Of a DNA stretch of 22,857 nt, positions 1 through 8,132 are shown piece by piece (positions within the stretch are counted from its first letter, which is position 1; each line of letters opens with the position of its first letter). The stretch covers positions 1 through 22,857 of the forward strand of contig CALCHI010000049.1 in assembly GCA_937901285.1 (NCBI GenBank), read 5' to 3'. The stretch is from UBA8437 sp003445035 (GTDB lineage Bacteria; Planctomycetota; Planctomycetia; Planctomycetales; Planctomycetaceae). Both the position numbers and the translations under genes were made by a program. A model generated the notes under the pieces. The model saw only the letters and a program-made list of their open reading frames with translations, was not told the DNA's origin and ran no database searches.

Positions 1-758
1 CGGGACTGCTGCATGCCCTGGGTGGCATCGGCCTGGCCGCCGTCGCCTCGGGCGCACTCAACCAGTACCTCGAACGCCACAGCGACGCGAAGATGACCCG
101 CACCGCCAACCGGCCTCTGCCGGCCGGCCGACTCGGTGCCGGAGAGGTACTCGGCGTGGGGCTGATCTCGGCCGTCGTCAGCCTGGGCTGGCTGGCCTGG
201 CAGGTCAACCCGATCACCGCCGTGGCCACCGCGCTGACACTGCTGCTCTACCTGGCCGTTTACACACCGTTGAAAAAACACACGTCGCTGGCCACCACCG
301 TCGGTGCGGTTCCCGGAGCACTGCCACCGGTGCTGGGCTGGCTGGCCGCCGGGGGTCCGCTCGATTCGGCCGCGCTCTCGCTGTTTGCCATCCTCTTCCT
401 CTGGCAGTTCCCCCATTTCCTGGCCATCGCCTGGCTCTGCCGCGACGACTACGACGAGGCGGGCATGAAGATGCTGCCCCGTGCGGCTGCTCGCCGACCC
501 GGCCTGACCGGCCTGATGGGAATCATCTACGCCCTGGCTTTGCTGGTCATCTCGGCCTGGCCCCGCCAGCTCGGACTGGCCGGCGACGCCTACCTGGCCG
601 CTGCCATCGTGCTGGGGTCCGGTTACCTGGTGGCCGCGATCCGGTTCTGGTGGAACGAGTCGATTCGCACCGCCCGGGGCGTCCTGTACGCCAGCCTGAT
701 CCACCTGCCGCTGCTGTTGGCCGCCCTGACCTGGGACCACTTTCGCCTGTTGAGTTGA
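1..758 (+). CDS. ctaB: Protoheme IX farnesyltransferase (heme O synthase), 5'-truncated by window edge
   Basis: This integral membrane enzyme of the UbiA prenyltransferase family transfers a farnesyl group to heme B, giving heme O for the aa3-type oxidase. The reading frame is open from base 3, so about 251 C-terminal residues are present of a usual 290-310. Visible hallmarks are the first Asp-rich substrate motif (NQYLERHSDAKM, then TRTANRPLPAGR), where Glu replaces the first Asp often found there; YTPLKKHTSLATTVGAVPGA; and the second Asp motif DDYDEAGMKMLP. Several hydrophobic helices lie between and after these. An internal ATG at 93 falls inside the first motif, so it is not the true start. 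Subunit III of the oxidase follows 65 bases downstream on the same strand, which fits an oxidase biogenesis operon extending off the left edge. Identification is secure; the gene could equally be named cyoE. Confidence 0.95.
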   Translation, partial: GLLHALGGIGLAAVASGALNQYLERHSDAKMTRTANRPLPAGRLGAGEVLGVGLISAVVSLGWLAWQVNPITAVATALTLLLYLAVYTPLKKHTSLATTVGAVPGALPPVLGWLAAGGPLDSAALSLFAILFLWQFPHFLAIAWLCRDDYDEAGMKMLPRAAARRPGLTGLMGIIYALALLVISAWPRQLGLAGDAYLAAAIVLGSGYLVAAIRFWWNESIRTARGVLYASLIHLPLLLAALTWDHFRLLS

Positions 759-823
759 ACCCCACGGACACCAATTCCGCCCGTCGCTGACGACGAGTCC
801 CCTCGAGAACCCAAGACACTCCG

Positions 824-1777
<954 letters not shown>

Positions 1778-1853
1778 TACGGGGTTCGGCCGGTCGCCCT
1801 GTGCCCTCAACAGGCCGGGCGGCAGGCCAACTCGAACCGATGGAGCCGTCCGA

Positions 1854-2303
1854 ATGGCTGACCACAAATCACACGACAAGATCTACTTGCTGGTCTTCGG
1901 TGCCCTGCTTGTCTTCACGGCTCTTTCGTTCGGTGCCGACGTACTTCCGGTCAAGGAAGCCGGCAGCGAGTCGGAGGGGTGGTCGACACCAGTGATCGCC
2001 GTCATCGTGCTGGCGATCGCCGTCGCCAAGGCCACGTGTGTGATGCTCTTCTTCATGCACCTGAAATGGGAGCGAGGCTGGAAGTATGTGCTGCTGGCAC
2101 CCACGACCATCCTGGCGATCGGGTTCCCGATCTCTCTGATGCCCGATATCGGGTTCCACTACTACCACCAGGTGCCGACCGAGACGATGATCGAAGCCAG
2201 CGCCGATCACGCCGATCACGCCGACCACGCCGACCACGCCGACCACGCCGACCACGCCGACCACGCCGACCACGCCGACGCCGAACCGCATCACGACGAC
2301 TGA
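1854..2303 (+). CDS. ctaF: Cytochrome c oxidase subunit IV (prokaryotic COX4 family) with His/Asp-rich repeat tail
   Basis: This is a small accessory membrane subunit of the oxidase. The 149-residue product starts with a short charged N-terminus. Three hydrophobic segments follow (about 10-27, 43-66 and 77-95), and the connecting motif KATCVMLFFMHLKWERGWKY is typical of bacterial subunit IV. The C-terminus is unusual: after QVPTETMIEAS it becomes eight consecutive Asp-His-Ala triplets and ends in EPHHDD, giving about ten histidines in the last 33 residues. A GGAG motif lies eight bases before the ATG. The gene sits 76 bases after subunit III and 3 bases before the DUF420 gene, so it belongs to the same operon. 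The family assignment rests on the membrane segments, this motif and context. A metal-binding role for the tail is inference. Confidence 0.88.
   Translation: MADHKSHDKIYLLVFGALLVFTALSFGADVLPVKEAGSESEGWSTPVIAVIVLAIAVAKATCVMLFFMHLKWERGWKYVLLAPTTILAIGFPISLMPDIGFHYYHQVPTETMIEASADHADHADHADHADHADHADHADHADAEPHHDD
2205..2282 (+). repeat. In-frame 9-bp tandem repeat encoding (Asp-His-Ala)8
   Basis: Eight head-to-tail copies of a 9-base unit are seen: two GATCACGCC then six identical GACCACGCC, followed by a partial GACGCC. The last six copies are perfect, which suggests recent expansion by replication slippage. The unit is a multiple of three, so copy-number change lengthens or shortens the His-rich tail of oxidase subunit IV without a frameshift. 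Confidence 0.95.
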
Positions 2304-2306
2304 ACC

Positions 2307-2753
2307 ATGCCCGACTGGGTTTCGTCGCTACCGGCCGTCAACGCCAGCCTCAACGGGCTGGCGTTCCTGTTCCTGGTGACCGGCTGGGTGTTGATCCGCC
2401 GCGGCCACCGTGACGCGCACAAGACGATGATGCTGGTCGCCTTCGTCACCTCGATCCTCTTCCTGGTCGTCTACCTGGTCTACCACGGGGCCATGCTCCA
2501 CTACACCGGCGAGGGCCAGGTGAAGTTCCAGGGGACCGGGGCCGTCCGCGCGGTCTATTTCGCGATCCTGATCACTCACGTCGTGCTGGCTGTGGCGGTG
2601 CCCGTGCTGGCGATCGTGACCATCCGGCGCGGCCTCAGGCAGCAGTGGGAGGCTCACCGCCGAATCGCCCGGATCACTTTTCCCATCTGGGTGTACGTCT
2701 CGCTGACCGGAGTTATCATTTACCTGATGCTCTACCACTGGAAACCGCTATGA
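2307..2753 (+). CDS. DUF420 family membrane protein (CtaM-like oxidase assembly factor)
   Basis: The 148-residue product has four hydrophobic helices (about 13-30, 39-59, 85-110 and 123-143) and the characteristic DUF420 signatures: VNASLNGLAFLFLVTGW near the N-terminus, LVVYLVYHGAMLHYTG, AVYFAILITHVVLAVAVP and RIARITFPIWVYVSLTGVII. Three of the conserved histidines lie in or beside membrane helices. In Firmicutes the DUF420 protein CtaM is needed to mature cytochrome aa3, so a similar assembly role is inferred here and the gene's position inside the oxidase operon supports it. The ATG lies 3 bases after the subunit IV stop and has no ribosome binding site of its own, suggesting coupled translation. 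Its stop overlaps the next start in an ATGA. Confidence 0.88.
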   Translation: MPDWVSSLPAVNASLNGLAFLFLVTGWVLIRRGHRDAHKTMMLVAFVTSILFLVVYLVYHGAMLHYTGEGQVKFQGTGAVRAVYFAILITHVVLAVAVPVLAIVTIRRGLRQQWEAHRRIARITFPIWVYVSLTGVIIYLMLYHWKPL

Positions 2754-3007
2754 CACGTCGACTGCTGCTGGCCCTGGCGCTGGTCGTGGGCACCTGGGGG
2801 TTCTCTCCCGCGGTGCCGCAGGCTGTGGCCTGCCCGATGTGCAAGGCGGGCCTCGATTCCGATGACGCCAAGTCACGGGCCTACATGGTCAGCATCCTGT
2901 TCATGCTGTCGGTCCCGATCTGCCTGTTCTCCGGACTCGGCTACGGACTCTGGCGACTCAGCCGCCAGGAATCCGAACGTCTCCAGGCAGCCGGACAGGA
3001 CGTGTAG
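2750..3007 (+). CDS. Small exported or membrane-anchored protein with a CPMCK motif, last gene of the oxidase operon
   Basis: This encodes an 85-residue protein of no family I can name. It begins MTRRLLLALALVVGTWGF, a signal peptide probably cleaved near AVA-C. Directly after that comes CPMCKAG, a Cys-X2-Cys pair at the start of the mature protein, then a short acidic/basic linker, one strong membrane helix (about 45-67) and a charged tail. I chose the ATG at 2750 because it overlaps the DUF420 stop by four bases (ATGA) and gives a clean signal peptide. The frame is open further upstream, but only within the DUF420 gene. The Cys pair would lie outside the cytoplasmic membrane, next to the oxidase. 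A copper-, heme- or thiol-handling role in oxidase maturation is plausible but is inference from position and motif. Confidence 0.8.
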   Translation: MTRRLLLALALVVGTWGFSPAVPQAVACPMCKAGLDSDDAKSRAYMVSILFMLSVPICLFSGLGYGLWRLSRQESERLQAAGQDV

Positions 3008-3038
3008 CCAGCTCGGCAACCATCCGGTGACGCCGGGA

Positions 3039-3404
3039 TCACTCGTCCTCGGCGAACCCCGTCCGGTCAAAGACGCAGTCCATCGCCAGCCAGATGCTCC
3101 GGGCGTGTCGCCACATCACGATCGGCACGCCGATGAAGACGGCTGCCAGCGGGAACGACAACTGGGTGTTGGTGAAGCCACACCCGAAGTGCAGCCCGAA
3201 ATACAGGACCACCAGCAACATGCCGGTCCAGCCGTAGTTGATGTAAGTCGAACCCAGGAAGTACCCGCGATCCCGCTCGTACTTCAGGTTGCAGGCCTCG
3301 CACCGTTCGTGCATGACAAACCAGCGCCGTGCCGACGGATACAGCCGCCCCTCTCCGCACCGGGGGCATCTCAATCGCCACCCGCGGCCCAGGATCGTCC
3401 CCAT
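3039..3404 (-). CDS. DUF983 family zinc-ribbon membrane protein
   Basis: The 121-residue product opens with GWRLRCPRCGEGRLYPS and continues with CEACNLKYERDRGYFLG. These two CxxC pairs form a DUF983-type zinc ribbon, and they are followed by two hydrophobic helices (about 58-75 and 82-100). DUF983 genes are often found in or beside cytochrome c oxidase clusters in Proteobacteria, but their biochemical role is not established. Here the gene is on the opposite strand and converges on the oxidase operon, with 31 bases between the stops. The ATG at 3404 is preceded by a weak AGGGA. A GTG five codons upstream is a possible alternative. The frame is open much further upstream, but that part shows no coding features and lies partly opposite the sulfatase gene. 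Confidence 0.85.
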   Translation of the reverse strand: MGTILGRGWRLRCPRCGEGRLYPSARRWFVMHERCEACNLKYERDRGYFLGSTYINYGWTGMLLVVLYFGLHFGCGFTNTQLSFPLAAVFIGVPIVMWRHARSIWLAMDCVFDRTGFAEDE

Positions 3405-3452
3405 CCGTCCCTGACTCACCGATTCGCCCTCATGATCACCCTTCTTCCCGCC

Positions 3453-3461
3453 TGCTATACT
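3453..3461 (+). promoter_or_regulatory. Candidate extended -10 promoter for the sulfatase gene
   Basis: TGC-TATACT matches the extended -10 pattern (TGn plus a hexamer identical to TATAAT at five of six positions). No good -35 lies at the expected distance. It sits about 60 bases before the sulfatase ATG in the space between the divergent DUF983 and sulfatase genes. This is pattern evidence only. Confidence 0.45.
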
Positions 3462-3521
3462 CGACCCCGTTCGGCACGTCCATGCCGTGACCGCCCAAGT
3501 CCCCTCACTCGAGATCGACGC

Positions 3522-5006
3522 ATGACCCGTTCCTCCCGAGTCCTTTTGACCTCGTTGCTGGCCTCTTTGCTGGCCTCTTTGCTGATCACCGGCTCTCTGC
3601 CGGCAGCCGAACACCGCAACGTGGTCCTGTTCGTCGTCGATGACCAGGGCTTCCAGGCCGGTTGCTACGGGAACCAGGTGATCCGGACCCCGGCGATCGA
3701 TTCTCTGGCCGCCGCCGGCACCCGCTTCACCCGCGGTCACTGCACCACCGCCAGCTGCAGTGCCTGCCGCAGCGTGTTGATGACCGGTCTCTACAACCAC
3801 GCCATCGGCCATTACGGACACGCTCACTCATACAACCACTTCAGCACCTACGAATCGGTGCCGACGCTGCCGGTGCTGATGGCCGAGGCGGGCTACCGGA
3901 CCTGTTCGATCGGCAAGTACCACCTCGCCCCGCGAGCCACCTATCTTTTCCAGGAGTACCGCAACAAGGGCGTGCAGGGAAACCGCAACGCGGTGCGGAT
4001 GGCCAGGAACGCCCGCGAGTGGATTGCCGAGGACGACCAGAAGCCGTTCTTCCTCTACTTCTGCACGTCCGACCCGCACCGGGGCGGCGGTCCCGACGGG
4101 TACTCGAACTTCAATGACAACCCCGACCGCTACCCCGGCGTCACCCCGGTCCGCTACAAGCCGTCCGATGTGATCGTGCCGCCCTGGCTGCCGGACAAGC
4201 CGGAGGTGAGAAACGAGCTGGCCGAGTACTACCAGGCGATCTCGCGGCTGGACCAGGGCCTGGGGGTCCTGCTGAAAGCCCTCAAGGAGACCGGCCACTG
4301 GGACGACACGCTGATCCTGTTTCTCTCTGACAACGGGCCTCCCTTTCCCGGTGCCAAGACGAATCTCTACGAGCCGGGCATGAAACTGCCGTTGATCGTC
4401 CGCTCTCCCGGACAGAAGACCCACGGCGGCGTCACCGACGCGATGGTCACCTGGGCTGACATCACGCCCACGATCCTGAACTTCTGCGACATCACGCCCA
4501 AGGCCCGCCCGGCGTTTCGCCGCGGGGCCAACGGCGACCCGCCTCGGCGAACCGGTCCGAATCGCCCGGTCACCTTCCACGGGCGTTCGTTCCTGCAGAC
4601 GCTCGACCAGCCCAGGGCCAAGGGGTTCGACGAGATCTACGCCTCGCACACGTTCCACGAGATCACGATGTACTACCCGATGCGAGTCGTGATCTCGGGT
4701 CGCTACAAGTACATCTTCAACATCGCGCACCAGCTTCCCTACCCCTTCGCCTCGGATCTTTTCGCCTCGCCAACCTGGCAGGGCGTGCTGAAGCGAAAGG
4801 ACACGCTGTTCGGCAAGCGAACCGTCTATTCGTACCTGCACCGTCCGCGTCACGAGTTGTACGACCTGGAGACCGACCCCGACGAGATCACCAACCTGGC
4901 CTACCAGCCCGAGCACCAGCCACGGCTCAAGGGCCTGCAGGAGAAACTGAAGGCCTGGCAGCAGCGAACCCGCGACCCGTGGTTCCTGAAGTGGCGGTAC
5001 GAGTAG
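3522..5006 (+). CDS. Secreted sulfatase, N-sulfoglucosamine sulfohydrolase (SGSH)-like
   Basis: The 494-residue exported type I sulfatase probably cuts sulfate from a sulfated polysaccharide outside the cytoplasm. A signal peptide (residues 1-29) contains a repeated LLAS block. The metal-binding VVDDQG is at 38-43. The active-site motif is C79-S-A-C-R83 followed by SVLMTG; Cys79 should be converted to formylglycine. The motif is CxAxR rather than the usual CxPxR. Downstream, NHAIGHYGHAHSYNHF resembles the SGSH (heparan N-sulfatase) subfamily. LFLSDNGPPFPGAKTNLYEPG carries the second metal-binding Asp-Asn, and the C-terminus has ELYDLETDPDEITNLA, typical of secreted bacterial sulfatases. The ATG at 3522 gives a proper signal peptide; the much longer open frame upstream crosses the oxidase operon and DUF983. 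Convergent with priA, 16 bases apart. The true substrate is not determinable from sequence alone. Confidence 0.9.
   Translation: MTRSSRVLLTSLLASLLASLLITGSLPAAEHRNVVLFVVDDQGFQAGCYGNQVIRTPAIDSLAAAGTRFTRGHCTTASCSACRSVLMTGLYNHAIGHYGHAHSYNHFSTYESVPTLPVLMAEAGYRTCSIGKYHLAPRATYLFQEYRNKGVQGNRNAVRMARNAREWIAEDDQKPFFLYFCTSDPHRGGGPDGYSNFNDNPDRYPGVTPVRYKPSDVIVPPWLPDKPEVRNELAEYYQAISRLDQGLGVLLKALKETGHWDDTLILFLSDNGPPFPGAKTNLYEPGMKLPLIVRSPGQKTHGGVTDAMVTWADITPTILNFCDITPKARPAFRRGANGDPPRRTGPNRPVTFHGRSFLQTLDQPRAKGFDEIYASHTFHEITMYYPMRVVISGRYKYIFNIAHQLPYPFASDLFASPTWQGVLKRKDTLFGKRTVYSYLHRPRHELYDLETDPDEITNLAYQPEHQPRLKGLQEKLKAWQQRTRDPWFLKWRYE
3555..3584 (+). repeat. 12-bp tandem repeat in the sulfatase signal peptide
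   Basis: TTGCTGGCCTCT occurs twice in tandem, followed by a half copy (TTGCTG). It encodes the repeated Leu-Leu-Ala-Ser of the signal peptide's hydrophobic core. This is probably an in-frame slippage duplication that lengthens the hydrophobic stretch. Confidence 0.9.
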
Positions 5007-5018
5007 GCCGGCCGGGCG

Positions 5019-5034
5019 AATCTCACCTGAGATT
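5019..5034. terminator. Candidate bidirectional hairpin between sulfatase and priA
   Basis: AATCTC-ACCT-GAGATT forms a perfect six-base-pair stem with a four-base loop. It lies 13 bases after the sulfatase stop and overlaps the priA stop codon. The T-run is only three bases on the plus strand and absent on the minus strand, so it is at best a weak intrinsic terminator. The convergent arrangement makes some transcript-end element here plausible. Confidence 0.3.
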
Positions 5035-7362
5035 TACCGGATCCACGTCGATCACCAGTTCGACCGACGGGTGCCTGGGCAATTCGCTCGCCGCGGCCAA
5101 CCACAGGTCGCGGATCAACTCGGGTCCCTCGGCCGCCAGTTGCATGTGAAACCGGTAGTAGTTCTTCATCCGGGAAATCGGCGCCGGGGCCGGACCCAGG
5201 ATCCACACCGGAGGCGGATCGGGCTGCAATCGCCTGAGCACCTCTGCGGTTCCCCGCGCCGTGTCCGCCACCGCCCGCTCGTCGGGACTGCGCAGGATCA
5301 CCCGTGCCAGGGAAGTGAACGGCGGCGTCCGGGTGCCGCGCCGGTGGGCCAGTTCGTGGGACACGAAACTCGCGTAGTCGTGGTCGCAGGCCATTCGAAT
5401 CGCCGGATCGTCGGGACACGCCGATTGCACCAGCACCCGCCCACCCCGCTCGCTGCGGCCCGTGCGACCGGCCACCTGCGCGATCAACTGGAAGGTCCGT
5501 TCCGAGGCTCGGATGTCCGGCTGGTGCAGCATCGTGTCCGCATCGACCACCCCGACCAGCGTGACGTTGGGGAAGTCCAGTCCCTTGGCGATCATCTGGG
5601 TACCGAGCAGGATCTGGGCTTCGCCACTGCGAAATTGCTCCAGCGCCCGGTCATGGCTGCCGGGCCGACGCATCGAATCGCTATCCATCCGCAGCACCTT
5701 CGCCTCGGGAAACCTCTTGCGGACCTCCTCCTCCAGCTTCTGGGTCCCCACTCCCAGCAGCTTCAGCCCCACCTGCCCACAGCCGGGGCACTCCCTGGGT
5801 GGCTGAGCCTCGAAGTCGCAGATGTGGCAGACCACCGCCCGGCGATCGCGGTGCCAGGTCAACGTGACGTCGCAGGCTCCGCAACGCATCCCCTGGCCAC
5901 AGGCCCGGCACCAGACCGCCGGCGAGTGACCTCGCAGGTTCAGAAACAGGATCACCTGGCCACCGTCGTTGAGCGCCTGCTTGAGAAACGTTTCCAGGCC
6001 GCGGCCAATCGCCACCCCCGAACGGATGCGACGATCGTTGCGAGTGTCGACCAGCGTCACCGGTGGCATCGGCCGGTCATCGATCCGCGCCGGCAGCGAC
6101 AGCAGCTTGTCGCCGCCGGTGTCGGCCGCCAGCCAGCTCTCGAGCATCGGGGTGGCCGATCCCAGCACCAGGGGCACCCCGGCCAGTTCGGCCCGCTTGC
6201 GCGCCACCGCCCGCGCGTGATACCTCGGCGTCGTCTCCTGCTTGAAGGTCGTCTCGTGCTCCTCGTCGATCACGATCAGCCCCAGTTGCGGTGTCGGAGC
6301 GAACACCGCGCTGCGAGCTCCCACGATCACCTGCACCTTCCCCTCGGCAATCCTCTGCCAGTGATGATGCCGTTCGGCGTCGCCCAGGTGACTGTGCAAC
6401 ACGGCGACGCTGTCGAAGCGGCTGCGGAACCGCCGGATCGTCTGGGGCGTCAGGCTGATCTCGGGAACCAGCACGATCGCCTGTCTCCCGTAAGCCACCA
6501 CCTCGCGGATAGCCTGGATGTAGACTTCGGTCTTCCCGCTGCCGGTCACCCCGTGCAGGAGCAGCGTGCGGTGCTGCTGGTTGCGCAGATACAAGAGGAT
6601 TTCCTCCAGCGCCGCCCGCTGGTCGGAATTGAGATCGAGGTCCTCTTCACGCACCGCCGACCCGTCTTCACTCTCGTCATCGCCCTCGCTCGGGTCGATC
6701 CTCCTGTGCTCGAGTTCCAGCAATCCCTTATTCTTCAGTCCGTCGATCGGAGAATTCCCGCACCCCGCCGTACGGGTCAGTTCCTCGAACCGCATCGCTC
6801 GACCGGCCTCCCGCAACGCCTCCACGACCGCCTGCTGCTTTTTCGGCAGTTCCCCGTCTCCGAGGTTGCTCAGCCGTTGTTCGAAATCCTCGGGCAGCCC
6901 GAAGAACCGGACCTGCCGTGTGCCGGCCTGACGCTTCACGCCGGCCGGAATCACGCTCTCGAGCACCTGTCCCCATCCGCAGAGATACCGGTGAGCGATC
7001 CAGCGAGTCAGTTCCAGCATTGCCGGATCGACCAGGCGGCGAGCGTCGGCGATCGAATCGATCTCCTTGAGCCTGCCCAGCGTCTCCGGAGGGCGTTCCA
7101 GGCCGACACAGAATCCCACCGTCGACCTGTTCCCTCGGCCGAACGGCACGCGGACCCGCTGGCCGGGTTCGAGCTGGTCGCGAAGGGCGTCGGGAACCAG
7201 GTAGTGAAAGGCGGTGTCCAGCGGGCGGTTGAAGACAACCTGCGCGGCCAGCCGGTCGGCCTGCGCGGCCGCCTGCCAGGTCACAGCCGGGTCGGCCTCC
7301 GCCCCCTTCGGGGGCGGTTCGGGCGGCAAGTCGAAGAGGCTCTGCTGGCGTGAACGGCTCAA
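5023..7362 (-). CDS. priA: Primosomal protein N' (replication restart helicase PriA)
   Basis: This 779-residue DNA-dependent ATPase and 3'-5' helicase reloads the replisome at stalled forks. The N-terminal DNA-binding region carries FNRPLDTAFHYLVPD and VRVPFGRGNRSTVGF. Then come Walker A GVTGSGKT (271-278), Walker B DEEH (366-369), GSATP (401-405) and the paired zinc sites (Cys 485, 488, 494, 497, 512, 515, 525 and 528). Motif V is GTQMIAKGLDFPNV and motif VI is QVAGRTGR. All catalytic elements are intact and the length is normal for the family. The insertion SEGDDESEDGSAVREED (225-241), just before the helicase core, is an acidic linker. The ATG at 7362 leaves 85 bases to the divergent nadD. 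The long open frame on the opposite strand is a composition artefact. Confidence 0.97.
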   Translation of the reverse strand: MSRSRQQSLFDLPPEPPPKGAEADPAVTWQAAAQADRLAAQVVFNRPLDTAFHYLVPDALRDQLEPGQRVRVPFGRGNRSTVGFCVGLERPPETLGRLKEIDSIADARRLVDPAMLELTRWIAHRYLCGWGQVLESVIPAGVKRQAGTRQVRFFGLPEDFEQRLSNLGDGELPKKQQAVVEALREAGRAMRFEELTRTAGCGNSPIDGLKNKGLLELEHRRIDPSEGDDESEDGSAVREEDLDLNSDQRAALEEILLYLRNQQHRTLLLHGVTGSGKTEVYIQAIREVVAYGRQAIVLVPEISLTPQTIRRFRSRFDSVAVLHSHLGDAERHHHWQRIAEGKVQVIVGARSAVFAPTPQLGLIVIDEEHETTFKQETTPRYHARAVARKRAELAGVPLVLGSATPMLESWLAADTGGDKLLSLPARIDDRPMPPVTLVDTRNDRRIRSGVAIGRGLETFLKQALNDGGQVILFLNLRGHSPAVWCRACGQGMRCGACDVTLTWHRDRRAVVCHICDFEAQPPRECPGCGQVGLKLLGVGTQKLEEEVRKRFPEAKVLRMDSDSMRRPGSHDRALEQFRSGEAQILLGTQMIAKGLDFPNVTLVGVVDADTMLHQPDIRASERTFQLIAQVAGRTGRSERGGRVLVQSACPDDPAIRMACDHDYASFVSHELAHRRGTRTPPFTSLARVILRSPDERAVADTARGTAEVLRRLQPDPPPVWILGPAPAPISRMKNYYRFHMQLAAEGPELIRDLWLAAASELPRHPSVELVIDVDPVNLR

Positions 7363-7404
7363 CGCGGACGTCCTTCCTTCCGGGGGTCTGGCCCGGGCGG
7401 TAGG

Positions 7405-7410
7405 ATTCTA
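7405..7410 (-). promoter_or_regulatory. Candidate -10 element for priA
   Basis: On the minus strand the sequence reads TGC-TAGAAT, an extended -10 matching TATAAT at five of six positions, about 43 bases before the priA ATG. The -35 region is poor. It lies in the short divergent priA/nadD spacer, so the two genes may share promoter space. I see no equally good element for nadD. Confidence 0.35.
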
Positions 7411-7447
7411 GCAGCTTGCCGACCGACTACCACGTGGGACCGACGCG

Positions 7448-8032
7448 ATGCGACTGGGCGTCTTCGGAGGGGCATTCGACCCCGTCCACACCGGCCACCT
7501 GGTCCTGGCGTCAGAATGCCGCCAGCAGCTGGCCCTCGACGCCGTCTGGCTGGTCCCCAGTGGGTCGCCACCGCACAAGGACCCCGGGGGCCTGGCCGAT
7601 GCCGGGACACGGGTCGAAATGCTCGAACTGGCAACTGCCGGAGATCCCGGGCTGGTGGTTAGCAGGATCGAGATCGACCGCGAGGGCGTTTCGTACACCG
7701 TCGACACGCTCGAGACAATCGCCGCCTCCGATCCCGGTTGTGAGTTGTTTCTCCTGCTCGGAGCCGACTCGGTCGCCGATCTTGCCAACTGGTACCAACC
7801 CGAACGGATCTGCGAACTGGCCCGGGTCGTGGCGGTCAATCGCGGCGGGACAACCAGCAAAACGGCCGTCACCGGCTGCCGGGTCGAAGAGGTCACAATG
7901 CCGGCCATCGATGTGTCCTCCAGGGATATCCGTCATCGCATCCACCAGGGACGTAGCATCAGGCACCTGGTTCCTCGAGCGGTCGAGGCGTACCTGGACG
8001 AACACGCCCTGTACAACGACGATTCCGAGTAA
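7448..8032 (+). CDS. nadD: Nicotinate-nucleotide adenylyltransferase
   Basis: The enzyme joins nicotinate mononucleotide to AMP (from ATP), giving deamido-NAD in NAD synthesis; it is cytosolic. The 194-residue length is typical. The nucleotidyltransferase fold is shown by GVFGGAFDPVHTGHL (4-18, with the HxGH motif), VPSGSPPHK (36-44), and the C-terminal SSRDIR (157-162), the family's ISSTxIR element. LLGADSVADLANWY corresponds to the conserved GxDxxxxLxxW segment. The gene is divergent from priA. The NfeD gene downstream has its own strong promoter, so nadD may be monocistronic. Another NAD-related gene, nnrE, lies about 13 kb away and is not linked in an operon. Confidence 0.96.
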   Translation: MRLGVFGGAFDPVHTGHLVLASECRQQLALDAVWLVPSGSPPHKDPGGLADAGTRVEMLELATAGDPGLVVSRIEIDREGVSYTVDTLETIAASDPGCELFLLLGADSVADLANWYQPERICELARVVAVNRGGTTSKTAVTGCRVEEVTMPAIDVSSRDIRHRIHQGRSIRHLVPRAVEAYLDEHALYNDDSE

Positions 8033-8102
8033 TGTGGCAAGATTTTCTCCTCGGTGACGAACGACACGCGGGGCACTGTGCGCCCGCATCGCAGCCACCA
8101 AT

Positions 8103-8132
8103 TTGACCGCCCTTTCACCGTCCTCCTATAAT
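8103..8132 (+). promoter_or_regulatory. Near-consensus sigma-70 promoter for the NfeD-type protease gene
   Basis: TTGACC (five of six to the -35 consensus), an 18-base spacer and a perfect TATAAT -10 are present. Transcription would start near 8139, leaving a leader of only about 20 bases before the ATG at 8158. This is the best promoter match I saw in the window and suggests housekeeping expression. Confidence 0.65.

Noticed and set aside
1778..1853. GC-rich inverted pairing between subunits III and IV (CCTGT/ACAGG with flanking CGCC/GGCG)
   Set aside because: The pairing is short and interrupted, has no T-run, and lies inside an operon; too weak to call a terminator or attenuator.
2205..2282. 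Tandem repeat considered as a CRISPR or origin iteron array
   Set aside because: Units are only 9 bases, have no spacers, and keep the reading frame of subunit IV; a coding repeat explains it.
2862..3521. Long N-terminal extension of the sulfatase frame
   Set aside because: It would overlap the CPMCK gene and DUF983, and it would bury the signal peptide that starts at 3522.
5071..7353. 760-codon open frame on the plus strand opposite priA
   Set aside because: It has no recognisable domains and a His/Arg/Pro-rich composition typical of the antisense of a GC-rich gene. priA on the other strand has every family motif.
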